The notes under the pieces are model-generated. The model was not told the origin of the DNA. It ran no database searches and saw only the letters and a list, made by a program, of their open reading frames with translations. Of a stretch of 64,000 nt of DNA, positions 20,901 through 29,919 are shown in pieces; position 1 is the first letter of the stretch; the number at the start of each line of letters is the position of its first letter. Source of the DNA: Rhynchopus euleeides (lineage: Eukaryota > Euglenozoa > Diplonemea > Diplonemida > Diplonemidae); the NCBI GenBank assembly GCA_963210315.1, contig OY723288.1:1736001-1800000 (forward strand), written 5' to 3'. The position numbers were made by a program, and so were the translations under genes.

Positions 20901-23445
20901 TTCTATGAGGGGTGCCTCAGCCTCAGCAGCAGACCTTGCCTCGGCGAGTCAAAGCCCAGACGCGAAGCGGCAGCAGCTGTTCGACAGAATCGCGGATCGC
21001 ATCGAGCGTGAGAAGGCGGCCCGCGCGGAGGAGGCCCTCGCGATGCGGCACACCCCGCAGGAGGTGACAGCCGCCGAGCGTGACAAGCTCCCGTTCGCCG
21101 CTGCTGCCCGGCGGAGCATTACACCAGACAGGTGCGTCATGCCGTACCTTCACCTCGAGAGGGCGGAGGAAAGCGCCATTCTCAGCGGGTTTGCCCTGCG
21201 GGATGACAACGTGATCCACGGGGCTGACTACGTCGAGCGTGGCGAGCGGGAGGGCAGCACCGCCGCCGCCACGAGGGGCCTCGGCACCCCACAGCCCCAC
21301 AGCAGGCCCAGCAGCGGGCACGGCAGGAGCTGGGGGTGGGGGTGGGGTGGCGGCGGTGCCTCCGACACGCCGGGACTCACGGAGAGCGCCGGCACCGCCA
21401 CCCCGGCGACGCGCAGCGCGTCGCCCTGCTGGCGGGGGGGTGTCGGGGCGTCGCCCCATGGCGCAGGGCCCGGCGTCCCCAGCATGGTGGACACGGCGTA
21501 CCGATTCAACCCTTCCTACGCAGCTTCGCGGGGGGCCGCGGTTTCGACGGAGAGGAGGAAGATCGCAAGCTACCTCCGGAGGCACGGCGGGCGGGGGGGT
21601 GGGGGTGGCGGCAGCGGCGGTGGCGGCGGTGGAGCCACATCGCCTCACCCAGCACCCCCACCGAGGCCCGCCTCTGCGTTTGCCATGCAGGGTGGTGGTG
21701 GTGGCGGTGGCGGTGCCGCTGCAGCAACCCCACGCCCCCCGGAGTCAGGAGCCCCCCAGCAGTCCGGGGGTGGGCCCCACCACCACCACCACCACCCCCA
21801 GCACCCCTATTCTCGGGGTGGGGAGGGGGGCGGCACCACCGGCGCCGCAGCTTCAACCTCACCCAGCCACGCCCGGAGGCAGAGCGAGTTGCAGGGGTGT
21901 CAGAGGCGCACCACTTCCCCGCATGCGCATAACAGTTTGCCGGGCTCACCGCATGCCCGCCCGGCGACTGCCCTCGAGAGCTACTACGTGTCGCGGAGCG
22001 GCGTGGGGGTGGGGGGTGGTGGGGAGCAGCAGCAGCAGCAGCAGCAGCAGCACACTATCCCACACCTCTCCGGCAGACAGCAGGACTGCTTCACCTGCCC
22101 GGGCCCCGGGGGCAGCAGGGGCGGTGTGGGTGCCGGGGGGGCCTTTGGCCCCCCCGGCACCGCCGCGCCCACCCGCGCCGCGCAGACCCCACCGCTGCCC
22201 TGGTCTGGGCTGCGCGGGGGCGACAGCCCCGGCCTGCACGACGACTCTGCGGGGGGCGGGTGGGGCGGAGGGCGCTCCTCCACGGCTGCCCCTGTCACCA
22301 CGGGGCCTATGCCGAGGAGGCCCGAGACATCTCTTGATGGGCGGTGTAGGTTCTCCCGAGGTGGGGGTGGCGGGCGGTCTGTCCGTGCGAGTGGAGGGCC
22401 CCGCCCTTCGACCTCCATGGGGAGGGGGTGTGGGCGTTCCCCCATCCCCCCGAGGCCTGGGACGAGTGTGGGGGACAGGCCGCGCAAGGCGGGGCGTTGG
22501 GGAGGTGGGGCGGAGGAGGATGGAGGTGATGGTGAGGATGGGGGTGTCAGTGAGGATGGGAGCGACTGGGTGCCCCCCGGGATGCGGCGGGTGGAGTTCA
22601 CGCCGCCTCCGGTGCAGGCGGAGGTGGTGTTCTCAAAGCAGAGGGGGGCGAAGGCGAAGGCTGTTGTGGGGACGACGGCGGAGATACAGCGACCCAATGA
22701 CCCCGATGTGTGGAGGCGTGAGCTGGCGCGGGACGATTCGACGCAGCAGAGCACCGGGCCTGGGGGTTCGGAAGACGGGGCTGTGGAGGCGAAGACGACC
22801 AGCTTCATCGTGTCCACTCTGGCTGCGATCCACTCGTGTATACAGTGTTCTGACCTCTATTCAGCGGTGCAGCTTGCGGAGAGGCTTCTTGAGCAGATGG
22901 AGGACCTGATTGTTCACAACGCATCCCGCGTCGTGTCTGACCTCTGTGGGCTTCTGGGGACCTGCCACCTCGCGACCTGCGACTACCCCCGGGCACGGCA
23001 TTACTTCACCCGGCAGCTGGTGCTGTGCAAGAAGTCGACTAACCCTGCAGGGTATGAAAAGGCGGTTGCCCAGCTTGCCACGACGTATCAGATGGGGGGT
23101 GCAAAGGTGCTGGCCCCGTCGGAGCCTCTGGATCTCACGCTGGAGGCCTGTCAGAAGCGGCGTGCCTCCTGCAGGTCTGGCGCTGCGGCGGCGGAGGCGG
23201 TGCGGCGTGTGTCGCGTTCGCCAGGCGTGGCTGGGGCGCGGCGTAGCTGCGTTGGCATCAACACTGCGGATCTGACAGGGGAGACGCACCTCCAGGTGGA
23301 CCGGCGGAGGGGCAGTGTGTCGCCCTCGGCCTGCAGCAGGGGGAGTGCGAGCAGTGCGGAGTTTGGCGGTGACTGTTCACAGCAGGAGGCGTTGGAGGAG
23401 CCGGACACGCAGTCGGAGTCGGAGGATGGAGGGCCTGCCTCCTGA
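17926..23445 (+). CDS. ODAD4: ODAD4/TTC25-like TPR protein, giant form
   Basis: Single-exon ORF of 1839 codons. Residues about 8-125 carry TPR-type repeats (FSEALELQRRGMWHKAAGCY, GRSRCYVLMGKLELALADAE, LQKADTLYARGDFEEALLCY) with the wording and spacing of the ODAD4/TTC25 N-terminus, ending FRDGIKKAEAAI. Around residues 796-827 (DMLRGLLAYFVERNRFWMQ) there is a match to the helical segment ending in an FW motif that follows the TPRs in ODAD4. At about 1628-1725 (IHSCIQCSDLYSAVQLAERL, GLLGTCHLATCDYPRARHYF) the C-terminal TPR block resumes. Between these blocks lie long disordered tracts of Gly, His, Gln, Pro and Ser. ODAD4 docks outer dynein arms on axonemal doublets, so the organism probably builds motile cilia. 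Metazoan ODAD4 is far shorter. The assignment rests on remembered family features, not a search. Start is the first ATG, preceded by CAACA. Confidence 0.7.
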   Translation: MPLRWELRKQRFDVQFSEALELQRRGMWHKAAGCYTNALKYKECDVNALLGRSRCYVLMGKLELALADAESVIIEEHKEGYDRLRYGTHRGLLQKADTLYARGDFEEALLCYHSGNAHKSDVQGFRDGIKKAEAAIYASLNAAASASPHAITSPTTQGSSPRPGRPSSPLRRRSTVSGPRRSRSSFAPFGAGLGSPARTPSKSRRMPGMGNGMFAHMLNDEVDLFGLKAGLPINDDLFVDPAAYAQSRAGHGGGHSVSESRACEQDDNDLQILEAKLMEIDRTLGDFRDDITFVASLAGADIFSDTANLNNIADPETRRNNHNDPANRNIYVRRKCGRGLTVTPHAPAEGSGETDMVPHVGMLKRKVGAAGLGRTPSGLGAGGGGNSYAVLHRTHARRRFCLAAQQRSQAAQQQGTATHASSQAAGGAAGGTSLPAGGAAPPAPGVQPGGGGQGAAGCSTISSPGGGKGLNLHRRHRHHRGKRYRTLARWTAGRAVVKRQRAVALRDAFEEEECARILQALTGGAGGGGGGDASGGGGGGGGSGSGVQPARPKGHHHQLEGAPLPVIEITSCDGEPVPLPEASCRFGGSGRLASSGQGAPPALFTPAPAHPSSPLRGGGDKAGQKARGGAAQMPPPPGAPQSPSVGGFRTEFPGSPTLHQGQGQQQQHHHHHPQNTSSSDRRTYIPGVGPRDIGALIGRTQKHNAAIFRHAAGTTSDDEAADGQGPPLSETDREQKSMLLRKLKRALSKSRSTAGGGLSGLHGISGLFKKRGGKGQRMRHAHQGGGEHLRRVLTAGLVSKEQNGRSRDMLRGLLAYFVERNRFWMQHIVGGSFSATSNLGRKVGAGAATPARISASTAPAGSIASLLSAASLSRTRSHSEKPAKLSKTIPVKGFHSYAAPTEATRHRDEDSREKAQQRELLMAEGAGRGCGRQSRRCLNQEFVVTVDVGTERAAQLQQQRDMQDLQQQQQNPAASPSPWRRRSTVAGDRKSSSMRGASASAADLASASQSPDAKRQQLFDRIADRIEREKAARAEEALAMRHTPQEVTAAERDKLPFAAAARRSITPDRCVMPYLHLERAEESAILSGFALRDDNVIHGADYVERGEREGSTAAATRGLGTPQPHSRPSSGHGRSWGWGWGGGGASDTPGLTESAGTATPATRSASPCWRGGVGASPHGAGPGVPSMVDTAYRFNPSYAASRGAAVSTERRKIASYLRRHGGRGGGGGGSGGGGGGATSPHPAPPPRPASAFAMQGGGGGGGGAAAATPRPPESGAPQQSGGGPHHHHHHPQHPYSRGGEGGGTTGAAASTSPSHARRQSELQGCQRRTTSPHAHNSLPGSPHARPATALESYYVSRSGVGVGGGGEQQQQQQQQHTIPHLSGRQQDCFTCPGPGGSRGGVGAGGAFGPPGTAAPTRAAQTPPLPWSGLRGGDSPGLHDDSAGGGWGGGRSSTAAPVTTGPMPRRPETSLDGRCRFSRGGGGGRSVRASGGPRPSTSMGRGCGRSPIPPRPGTSVGDRPRKAGRWGGGAEEDGGDGEDGGVSEDGSDWVPPGMRRVEFTPPPVQAEVVFSKQRGAKAKAVVGTTAEIQRPNDPDVWRRELARDDSTQQSTGPGGSEDGAVEAKTTSFIVSTLAAIHSCIQCSDLYSAVQLAERLLEQMEDLIVHNASRVVSDLCGLLGTCHLATCDYPRARHYFTRQLVLCKKSTNPAGYEKAVAQLATTYQMGGAKVLAPSEPLDLTLEACQKRRASCRSGAAAAEAVRRVSRSPGVAGARRSCVGINTADLTGETHLQVDRRRGSVSPSACSRGSASSAEFGGDCSQQEALEEPDTQSESEDGGPAS

Positions 23446-24388
23446 GGTGGGGTGGGTGGGGTGTCCCGCCCCCTGAGAGGCAGTCAATCGGGTGTGTTGT
23501 CGGACAAGATTGCCGGGAAAAAAATGTGTATTCCAATGTGTGGTTGCTGCGCTTTGGGCTGGGTTCCCCCCGTGCCGAGGCGGAGCACAAAGAAGGCCAT
23601 CTGCCGTTCAAAAAAATATTCGTTCACAGCGATGCGATGCCTTGAGAAGGGTTTGCCGATTAGCGGTAAAAAAATTTGCCACCCCCCCCCCCTCCCTCCT
23701 CCCCCATCCTCCCTTTGGGAGGATGATCAATGATGATGTTTTGTTTTAAACACTCCAGGTTCAGGAGTATTCTTCCTCAGGAGGGGCACGCAGTTTCCTG
23801 CGACCTCTCCTCTGCAGGGAGGTGTGGGCTGTGGGTCACGCCGGAGCGTGGGGTGGGGGCAGCATCTGCTGGAGGTCCCATCCCGAGAGGGCAGCCCCTA
23901 CCTACCGCACCCAAACAGGGGTGCGGGTCGTGGGGAGACACCTTCTTTAACCCGGTGGTCCCGCGAGACGGTGCTGGGGTGGGGTAAGCAGGTCCCCTTC
24001 GCTCTGCGCCCTGGAGGCAACACATCCGCTTCTTGTGTCACCGGAAACACCCAAATTTTATTTTAACACCCAACAGTTTTCCTAACCCTGGTGCTCGCAA
24101 CCCGCGCGCCGTGCGAAGGTGGCGGGTTTCTGGAGACGATGCGGGCGGGGTCTGCTTCAGGATATCGGACATCAGGCTGGGTGGCCAGCGGACCTCACCC
24201 CACCCATCTTTCCACTGCAACTTGTCGCGAGAGGCGGCCGGGGGTGGCTGGAAGGTTTTTGTTTGGAGAGCGCACAAACAACAGCCTTGTCTTTTTGGTG
24301 ATTCCACGACCACCCGCCACCACAACTGCTACCCGCTTCCAGGGGTTCCAGGCTTGGGGTCAGCCCCCCGCCCGCACACACGCGAGTG
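23446..24388. other. Intergenic, no gene seen
   Basis: Short overlapping ORFs only. A poly-C run lies at about 23683-23705. The C-rich stretch before 24389 could hold the 5' leader of the coiled-coil gene. Confidence 0.4.
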
Positions 24389-27300
24389 ATGGGGTCCTTT
24401 CCTGCCGACGCCGCCTCGCTGCGCAGGGAGCTAGCGCGCCTGACCCGCCTCAACCAGCAGGTATGGCCGTGCTGTGTGTGTGTGTGAGGGGGGAGGGGGG
24501 CATCTGTCAAGACCAACACAAAACAGCAACACTTGTCGTAGTTTGGGTTAGCGTGCTGGCCTCGCGGAGTGTCCCCTAGAGTTCACACCGTGAGAAGCTG
24601 GCCCGCTATCCGACTCCCACTCTGCGTGGCACCACACGGTTTCGCTCGCCTGTGGGTTGCCCTTCATCTCACTCAGGGCTTCCGCTAATCCGCCCACCTC
24701 CAATAATTAAAGAAGAAGATCACGCATATGATTATTTTTCAATTGGACTTCTGCAAAGTCCGCCGCAGACGCTTCCGCAGCCACTATCTGCTGCAGGGCG
24801 GAGGAGGCGCTGATGCGAGTGTGTGGGATTTTATCGTGTCTCTGCAGGTCCCGTCGCAGGTGCGACCGGTCTCCGAAGGGGACGGATCACGTCGCACATT
24901 GCAACGTACCCGCGCTCGCCTTTAGCCACAAGAAGGTGCCCTCGTGGCGACGGACCGTGGCCCCCTTCAGCCGAGGGGCCGCGCTCTCCTCCTCCTGCCG
25001 CCTCGCCGGACGACTCGCCGGCGCCGTCGATGGCCTCACGGGCCGGCGACTCCACTCCACGGATCACAGGGACCCGCGTCTCCCCCTCTTTCTCCTCGCT
25101 GGAGGGGGATCCGTACCCGTCGGAGGCGGCTGGAACCTGTACCCGAGCCCTTTGGTCGGGGCCTCCCGGGACCTGCTGCAGCTGCGCCTTCTCGCCCCGG
25201 CCAGTGCAACCGGGGGGGGCGCCTGATGCCGGAACCGCAGTCGTTGAAGTTGTTGAAGGGGGCGTCTGTGTGGGATGTGCATACGGTCCGCGCTTCGCTA
25301 TTTGCTCTGACTGCCTCATTCTCTCCGCAAGTGCCTTGCACGACTCATATTGTTTGCTTGCGGGAATCGCCGCAGGCGGGGCTCGCTGTCCTTCTATTTC
25401 TTGCTTTTTGGCAAAAGCCGCATAATCGTATCGGAGCACGGCCGCGTTCACCCGGGAAGAAGCCCCCCGGTGAAGAACGACGCGGTCATCCTCTGTGCCA
25501 TTGTGGCGCAGGAGATGATCGCGTCGCCCTTCAACCTTCGCCCTTTTGATGGGTGGTATGATGTGGAGAGTGGTGTGGTGTGGCGTGGCGTGGCGTGCTT
25601 GTGAAGGAGGAAAGCAGTATCGCTCGATGATGCCAAGCCTTTTTAGGGGAGGGGGCCCAGTCCCCGCGCGCGTCCTGTCGTGCTGTGGATGATTGTTATC
25701 GAAGTTCTTGAGGTCCACTGAAATTGGGGGGGGTTTTGAGAAGGGGGTTTTTGCCCAAAAATCGCCCTCGCGGAAACCCTGATTTCACTACTCATAGCCC
25801 AGCGCCCGTCACCGCCACCACCGCCGCCCCCTTGCAGCTGCAGAGCGATGCTTCGCGCGATGCCGAGGCCCACATCGATGCTGTGACGAAGCTGCGCGAC
25901 ACGGTGCGCTCACTGGAGAGGAAGCTGAGTGACACCAAGCAGGAGTCAACGCATCATTCCATGCGAGTATGCCTGAGATTGTGATTTGCTGTGCGCAACA
26001 GGGGCGTGTGTTGTGCCACCACGGTGGATGCATGGCAAGTGGCTGCCACGCAGCGGGTGGTGCACCTGTGATATTCTTTTCTCATCCCACTCTCACCCAC
26101 ACTGCAGGCCAAGCGTGTCGAGCAGGAGCTGGAGGATCGCAAGGCACAGATGGACCAATTCATGCTGCGGCAGAAGCTGTACGACACACCCATCGGGGCG
26201 CAGAATGGCGTTGTCGTGGCGGGTGCGAAGCAGCTGCAGGAGGCGATGCGCGTCAACAGCGACGTGAAGAGGATGGAGCCGCGTGTCGGGCAGGACGACG
26301 ACAGGCGCAACACCGTTGTGCGTGTCCTGCAGCAGCGGCTGCGCGACACCCAGGAGCAGTGCGACGAGCAGACTGCAGAGGTGCAGCGCCTCAAGACCCT
26401 TGTCGACCGTGCCAGGCTTGAGATCTCGCGGCGCGAGTCTGACGGGGAGCGTCTCTACGGCCTGCTGCTGAAGCGCGAGGCAGGGGATGGCCGTGCCGCA
26501 CAGGCCCTGGAGCCTCTGGACTCACCCGGTTCCGCCTCCTCCTCCGAGTCGCCGCAGACGCTGGTGCACGTGCTGAACATGCAGGTCGCAGACCTGCACA
26601 CCGAGGTGGCAGCCCTGAAGCAGAAGCTGAGCGACGAGCGGCGGAGCCGCAGCGACGGGTCGTTCCACCACGCCACCCTGCAGCAGCGCGTCGACACCCT
26701 CAAGGAGCAGCTGGCCCAGCAGGCAGCGCAGCAGCAGGCGGCGGAGGCAGCCGCAGCTGCCGAGGCTTCAGGTCTCACTGCCGCTGTGGCGGAGCGCGGC
26801 GCCCGGATCGCAGAGCTGGAGGGTGTCGTGGCTCGCCTGCAGGCTACGCAGGCCAGCGGCACCGATGCGGCCACAGCGCCCCCCCAGCAGAGCAGCCCTG
26901 TGCGGTCGCTGGATGTTGCGCAGCTCGTCTCCGACAAGGAGGTGCTGCAGCGCCAGATCGAGATCCTCGGCAACGAGGTGCTGGATGCGCAGCGCGCGTC
27001 GTCGTCGCAGCTGCGCAGCTTGGTGGAGAGCCAGGAGAAGATCAACCGCCTGACGAAGGACAACGCCTCCCTGCGGGAGCGCAACGACACCCTTGTTTTG
27101 AAACTCGCCGCAGCCGACGACGCGCGCGACCGCCTCAGCCACGCCGTCGCCGCCTCACGCCCCCCAGTGGACACAAACACCCGCGGCGTGCAGACAGACG
27201 TGACGGGCGCACTGGAGGAGGCGCCCGACACACCGCCACAGGTCGAGGGGGCTGAGCACCTGCCGCACCTGCTGGAGGAGGTGGCTCGCCTGCAGGCCGC

Positions 27301-28582
27301 GCTGCGCGAGATCAGCGAGGCGCGTGACGACCTGGAGATCAAGCTCGACGACTGCAGCAACGAGCTGCGGGCCGCACAGCAGGCGGCTGCTGGGCTGAAG
27401 GCGGAGAACGAAGAGCTGTACACCGCAACGAAAGCGCTGCAGGGGGAGATGAGCGGGCAGATCGTGCGGGCGAGGGAGGGCGAATCCAACCTCAACGCGG
27501 AGGCGCAGCGCGCGCAGCAGCTGGAGGGCGACCTCCGCAGCGTCAGCGCAGAGCGGGACGAGCTGACGCGCAGCATGCTGCATGCCTCGGAGGACTTCCG
27601 CAGGATGCTGAAGGAGAACGACATCCTCAGCAGGCAGCTCCAGGAGGCCATCTCACACAAGGAGGTGGCGGAGGCCGACCTGCACCACGGCGCAGCCCGC
27701 GTGGCGGAGCTGGAGCATGTCGTGCAGGTGAAGGACGAGGAGGTGGGGGAGCTGATGCACCTCTACCGGCAGCTGTGTGAGGAGCTGGAGGCAGCCAAGC
27801 GCCGCCTGTCCGCCGCAGACCTGGAGGCGCAGCGCTGCCGCGAGGAGGCGCTGAACGAGAGGCGCAGGGTGGAGGAGAACCGCAGCGAGGCGGCCCTCGT
27901 CGCGAGGAGGGAGCAGCAGACAGTGGTGGACCTCAACAGCGCCAACTATGAGGTGGAGTCGTTGAACAACCTGCTCCTGCAGGCGCAGCGGGAGAAGCAT
28001 TCGATGCAGCGTGCTTTGGATGACGCGGGGCGCACCGTGCAGGCGGCAGAGTCGTTTGCCGATTCGAAGGAGCGGGAGCTTGCAGAGAGCGGGAGGGAGA
28101 GGGCCCTCTTGGCAAACGAGTTGGAGCACACCCGTGCGCAGGTGGCGACGGCGGCGCATGAGCTGAAGCTGATGGCGGGCGCGCTCTCGGAGGAGCAGAA
28201 GGAGGTGCGGCGGCTGTCTGACCTGTCGACGCAGTTTAAGAAAGACGCGGCGCAGCAGCATATGTCCTCAGAGACGCACCGCGTGGCTGCGGAGGAGATG
28301 CAGGCGATGTCGCGGGAGCATGAGAGGCAGCTGCTCGACTTGCAGCATGAGGTGAAGCAGGCGACGAAGAAGTCGCGTGAGCTGGCCTCGTCTCTGAAGA
28401 AGGCGCAGGATGCGTTTGAAAATTCTGAAGCGGAGAGGAAGCGGGCCTTTCTGTCGGAGCGTATGCTGCGCGAGTCGCACGCAACGCTTGCGCAGAAGTA
28501 TGACACGGCGCAGGTCACGATGGGTGTGCTCGATGAGGAGGTGCGTAAGGCGCACCGCTCCTCCCCCACACACCAGGCATGA
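24389..28582 (+). CDS. Large coiled-coil protein, possibly centriolar (spliced)
   Basis: Proposed exons 24389-24460, 25838-25966 and 26108-28582, all phase 0, with donors GTATGG and GTATGC and acceptors CTTGCAG and ACTGCAG. This gives about 891 residues. The first exon (MGSFPADAASLRRELARLTR) and the second (VTKLRDTVRSLERKLSDTKQ) join into a continuous heptad pattern. The rest is nearly unbroken coiled coil rich in Glu, Ala, Arg and Gln, with a break near DSPGSASSSESPQ. The style (IEILGNEVLDAQ, ANYEVESLNNLLLQAQREK) recalls CEP135/BLD10 or TSGA10-type basal-body proteins, which would suit the ODAD4-like neighbour, but coiled coils mimic one another and I do not name it. A good donor (GAG|GTGCGTAAG at 28541) near the end means the true C-terminus may use another exon. 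Confidence 0.6.
24533..24640 (+). repeat. Dispersed repeat, copy 1 (pair with 59632-59735)
   Basis: Contains GTTAGCGTGCTGGCC, GAGTGTCCCCTAGAGT and GCTATCCGACTCCCACTCT. The same three blocks in the same order and spacing occur at about 59640-59730. A weak tRNA-like start (TTAGCGTGCTGG) hints at a SINE, but no proper T-arm is found. Lies in the first intron of the coiled-coil gene. Confidence 0.6.
24707..25718 (-). CDS. Possible antisense gene inside intron of coiled-coil gene, unknown
   Basis: A minus-strand ORF (25718 down to 24831) contains plausible protein sequence in its second half (YDYAAFAKKQEIEGQRAPPA, KQYESCKALAERMRQSEQIA, then a Ser/Gly/Pro-rich stretch). Just downstream in another minus frame is a credible terminal exon ending at stop 24707-24709 (SSALQQIVAAEASAADFAEV, then QLKNNHMRDLLL). 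A phase-0 junction could join them (donor GTGATC after MCD, acceptor CCTGCAG). The N-terminal part (ATPHHTTLHII) looks non-coding, so the start is unknown. No domain is recognised. It sits entirely inside the 1.4-kb first intron of the + strand gene. Confidence 0.35.
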
Positions 28583-29919
28583 TGGGTCCCGCCATGCCTG
28601 CCTGTTTTCCCCCCGCCCGTGTATCTGAAAACATGTGAAGTGCCCTTAGGCGCTGCACACGGAAACACCCCATTCTCCCTTTAGTCATGCGTTTAAAGCG
28701 AAGGGGGGTCGACTCTTCTGGCCGTCATTGCTTTGTTCTGCATTCCCCCTCCTCCCCCCCACCCCCTGCCCCTCCGCCCCCTCGGCGACCTCGGCCAAGT
28801 AAAAACTGTTATGGCGCTTGTGAGTGCTTTTGTTTTGTAGAAACTCTGAGAGAGCTAGAAAAAAACCCCCGCTCCCCCTCAACCCCTCCACAGATGCCCA
28901 CTTCCTCATTGTCGTGTGTGTGTGTGTGTGGGGGGGGGGGGGGGGCACACGCGCATGCATTCTCATTTGCCTGTCCTTCACCCACCCACCCACCCCCTTT
29001 TCCCCTTTCGCGTTTTATTGTATTTCTCGCACTTGTTGTGGGAGCGGAAGGGTGGGCACGCCACAGCCACATCAGCCAAACATGCTCTGCACACCGGCCC
29101 TTCGTCAGGCCGAGGGTGTGCATCTACTGCACGGCGTTGTGTCGGAGCATCAACGCAATGCATAAACGAACCCACAGAAATATAGCGGTTGCTGCTGAAC
29201 GGCGTGCCACTTTACCACAGTGCGAATGGGTATCGGAGGGGGGCTGGGTGGGTGGGTTCACGACGCGCTGGCCGGTTGTCGATCCGACCAGTCGACGACC
29301 GGTCGGAATCGACCTGTCCGGGTCGGTCGAAACCCAACCCGGTTGTCCACACAACCGGGTCGGCAACCCCTAGCAGAGTGTGAGTGGAGGGGTTGGGGGG
29401 GTGAGGTGCGTGAGTGTTCGCGACTGGACTCGCGACTCCACGCAAACCCATCTCCCTCCCTTGCAAGGCAAAGCGGTAAGAAGGGCGTCTGGTTAGACTG
29501 TTTCCAGCTGCCCTTTGAATGCTGTTCGTGCCAGAAGGAGTAGCGTCAAGCAGGGCCTCATCGGGTGTTGCCCGTGTTGGCCCGCCGCAGTCTTGACAAG
29601 ATGCATATGTTGGTGATGAATAACGAATCAGTGCCCCGAAGCCCGAGCTGTCCACACCCCACCCACCCTCCCCAGCTCCCCGGATATAATTGCCTGGAGC
29701 AGCGAGCAGAAGTGGTTGACCTCGTCTTGACAGACCTCTGTTGCCCCTGGTTTGGGGGGGGGGGGGGGTTGGCTTCCCATGGCCACCACCCGTTTGCTGT
29801 CACGTTTTGTACTTATCTCCCCCGCCCCCCTCGCCCTGTTCCAAACACCCTCCTGACAGGGGACTCGTTACCCTCGACCGGGCTTGGCGTTCGCTGGTGT
29901 TCGAACGCATTGCAGATAC
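28583..29919. other. Intergenic; poly-G, GT repeat and GTCGA palindromes
   Basis: A (GT)n/poly-G tract at 28913-28945. At about 29270-29372 a cluster of partly palindromic CCGGTCG/GTCGACC/AACCCGGTTG motifs resembles the internal arrays of the 9-bp-TSD elements but lacks their ends. A possible 3' exon of the coiled-coil gene could start at about 28841 (pyrimidine tract then TAG|AAACTCTGA). No other gene seen. Confidence 0.4.

Noticed and set aside
18253-22833. Long ORFs in other frames and on the minus strand within the ODAD4-like gene
   Set aside because: Shadows of GC-rich, repeat-coded sequence; only the 17926 frame carries TPR motifs.
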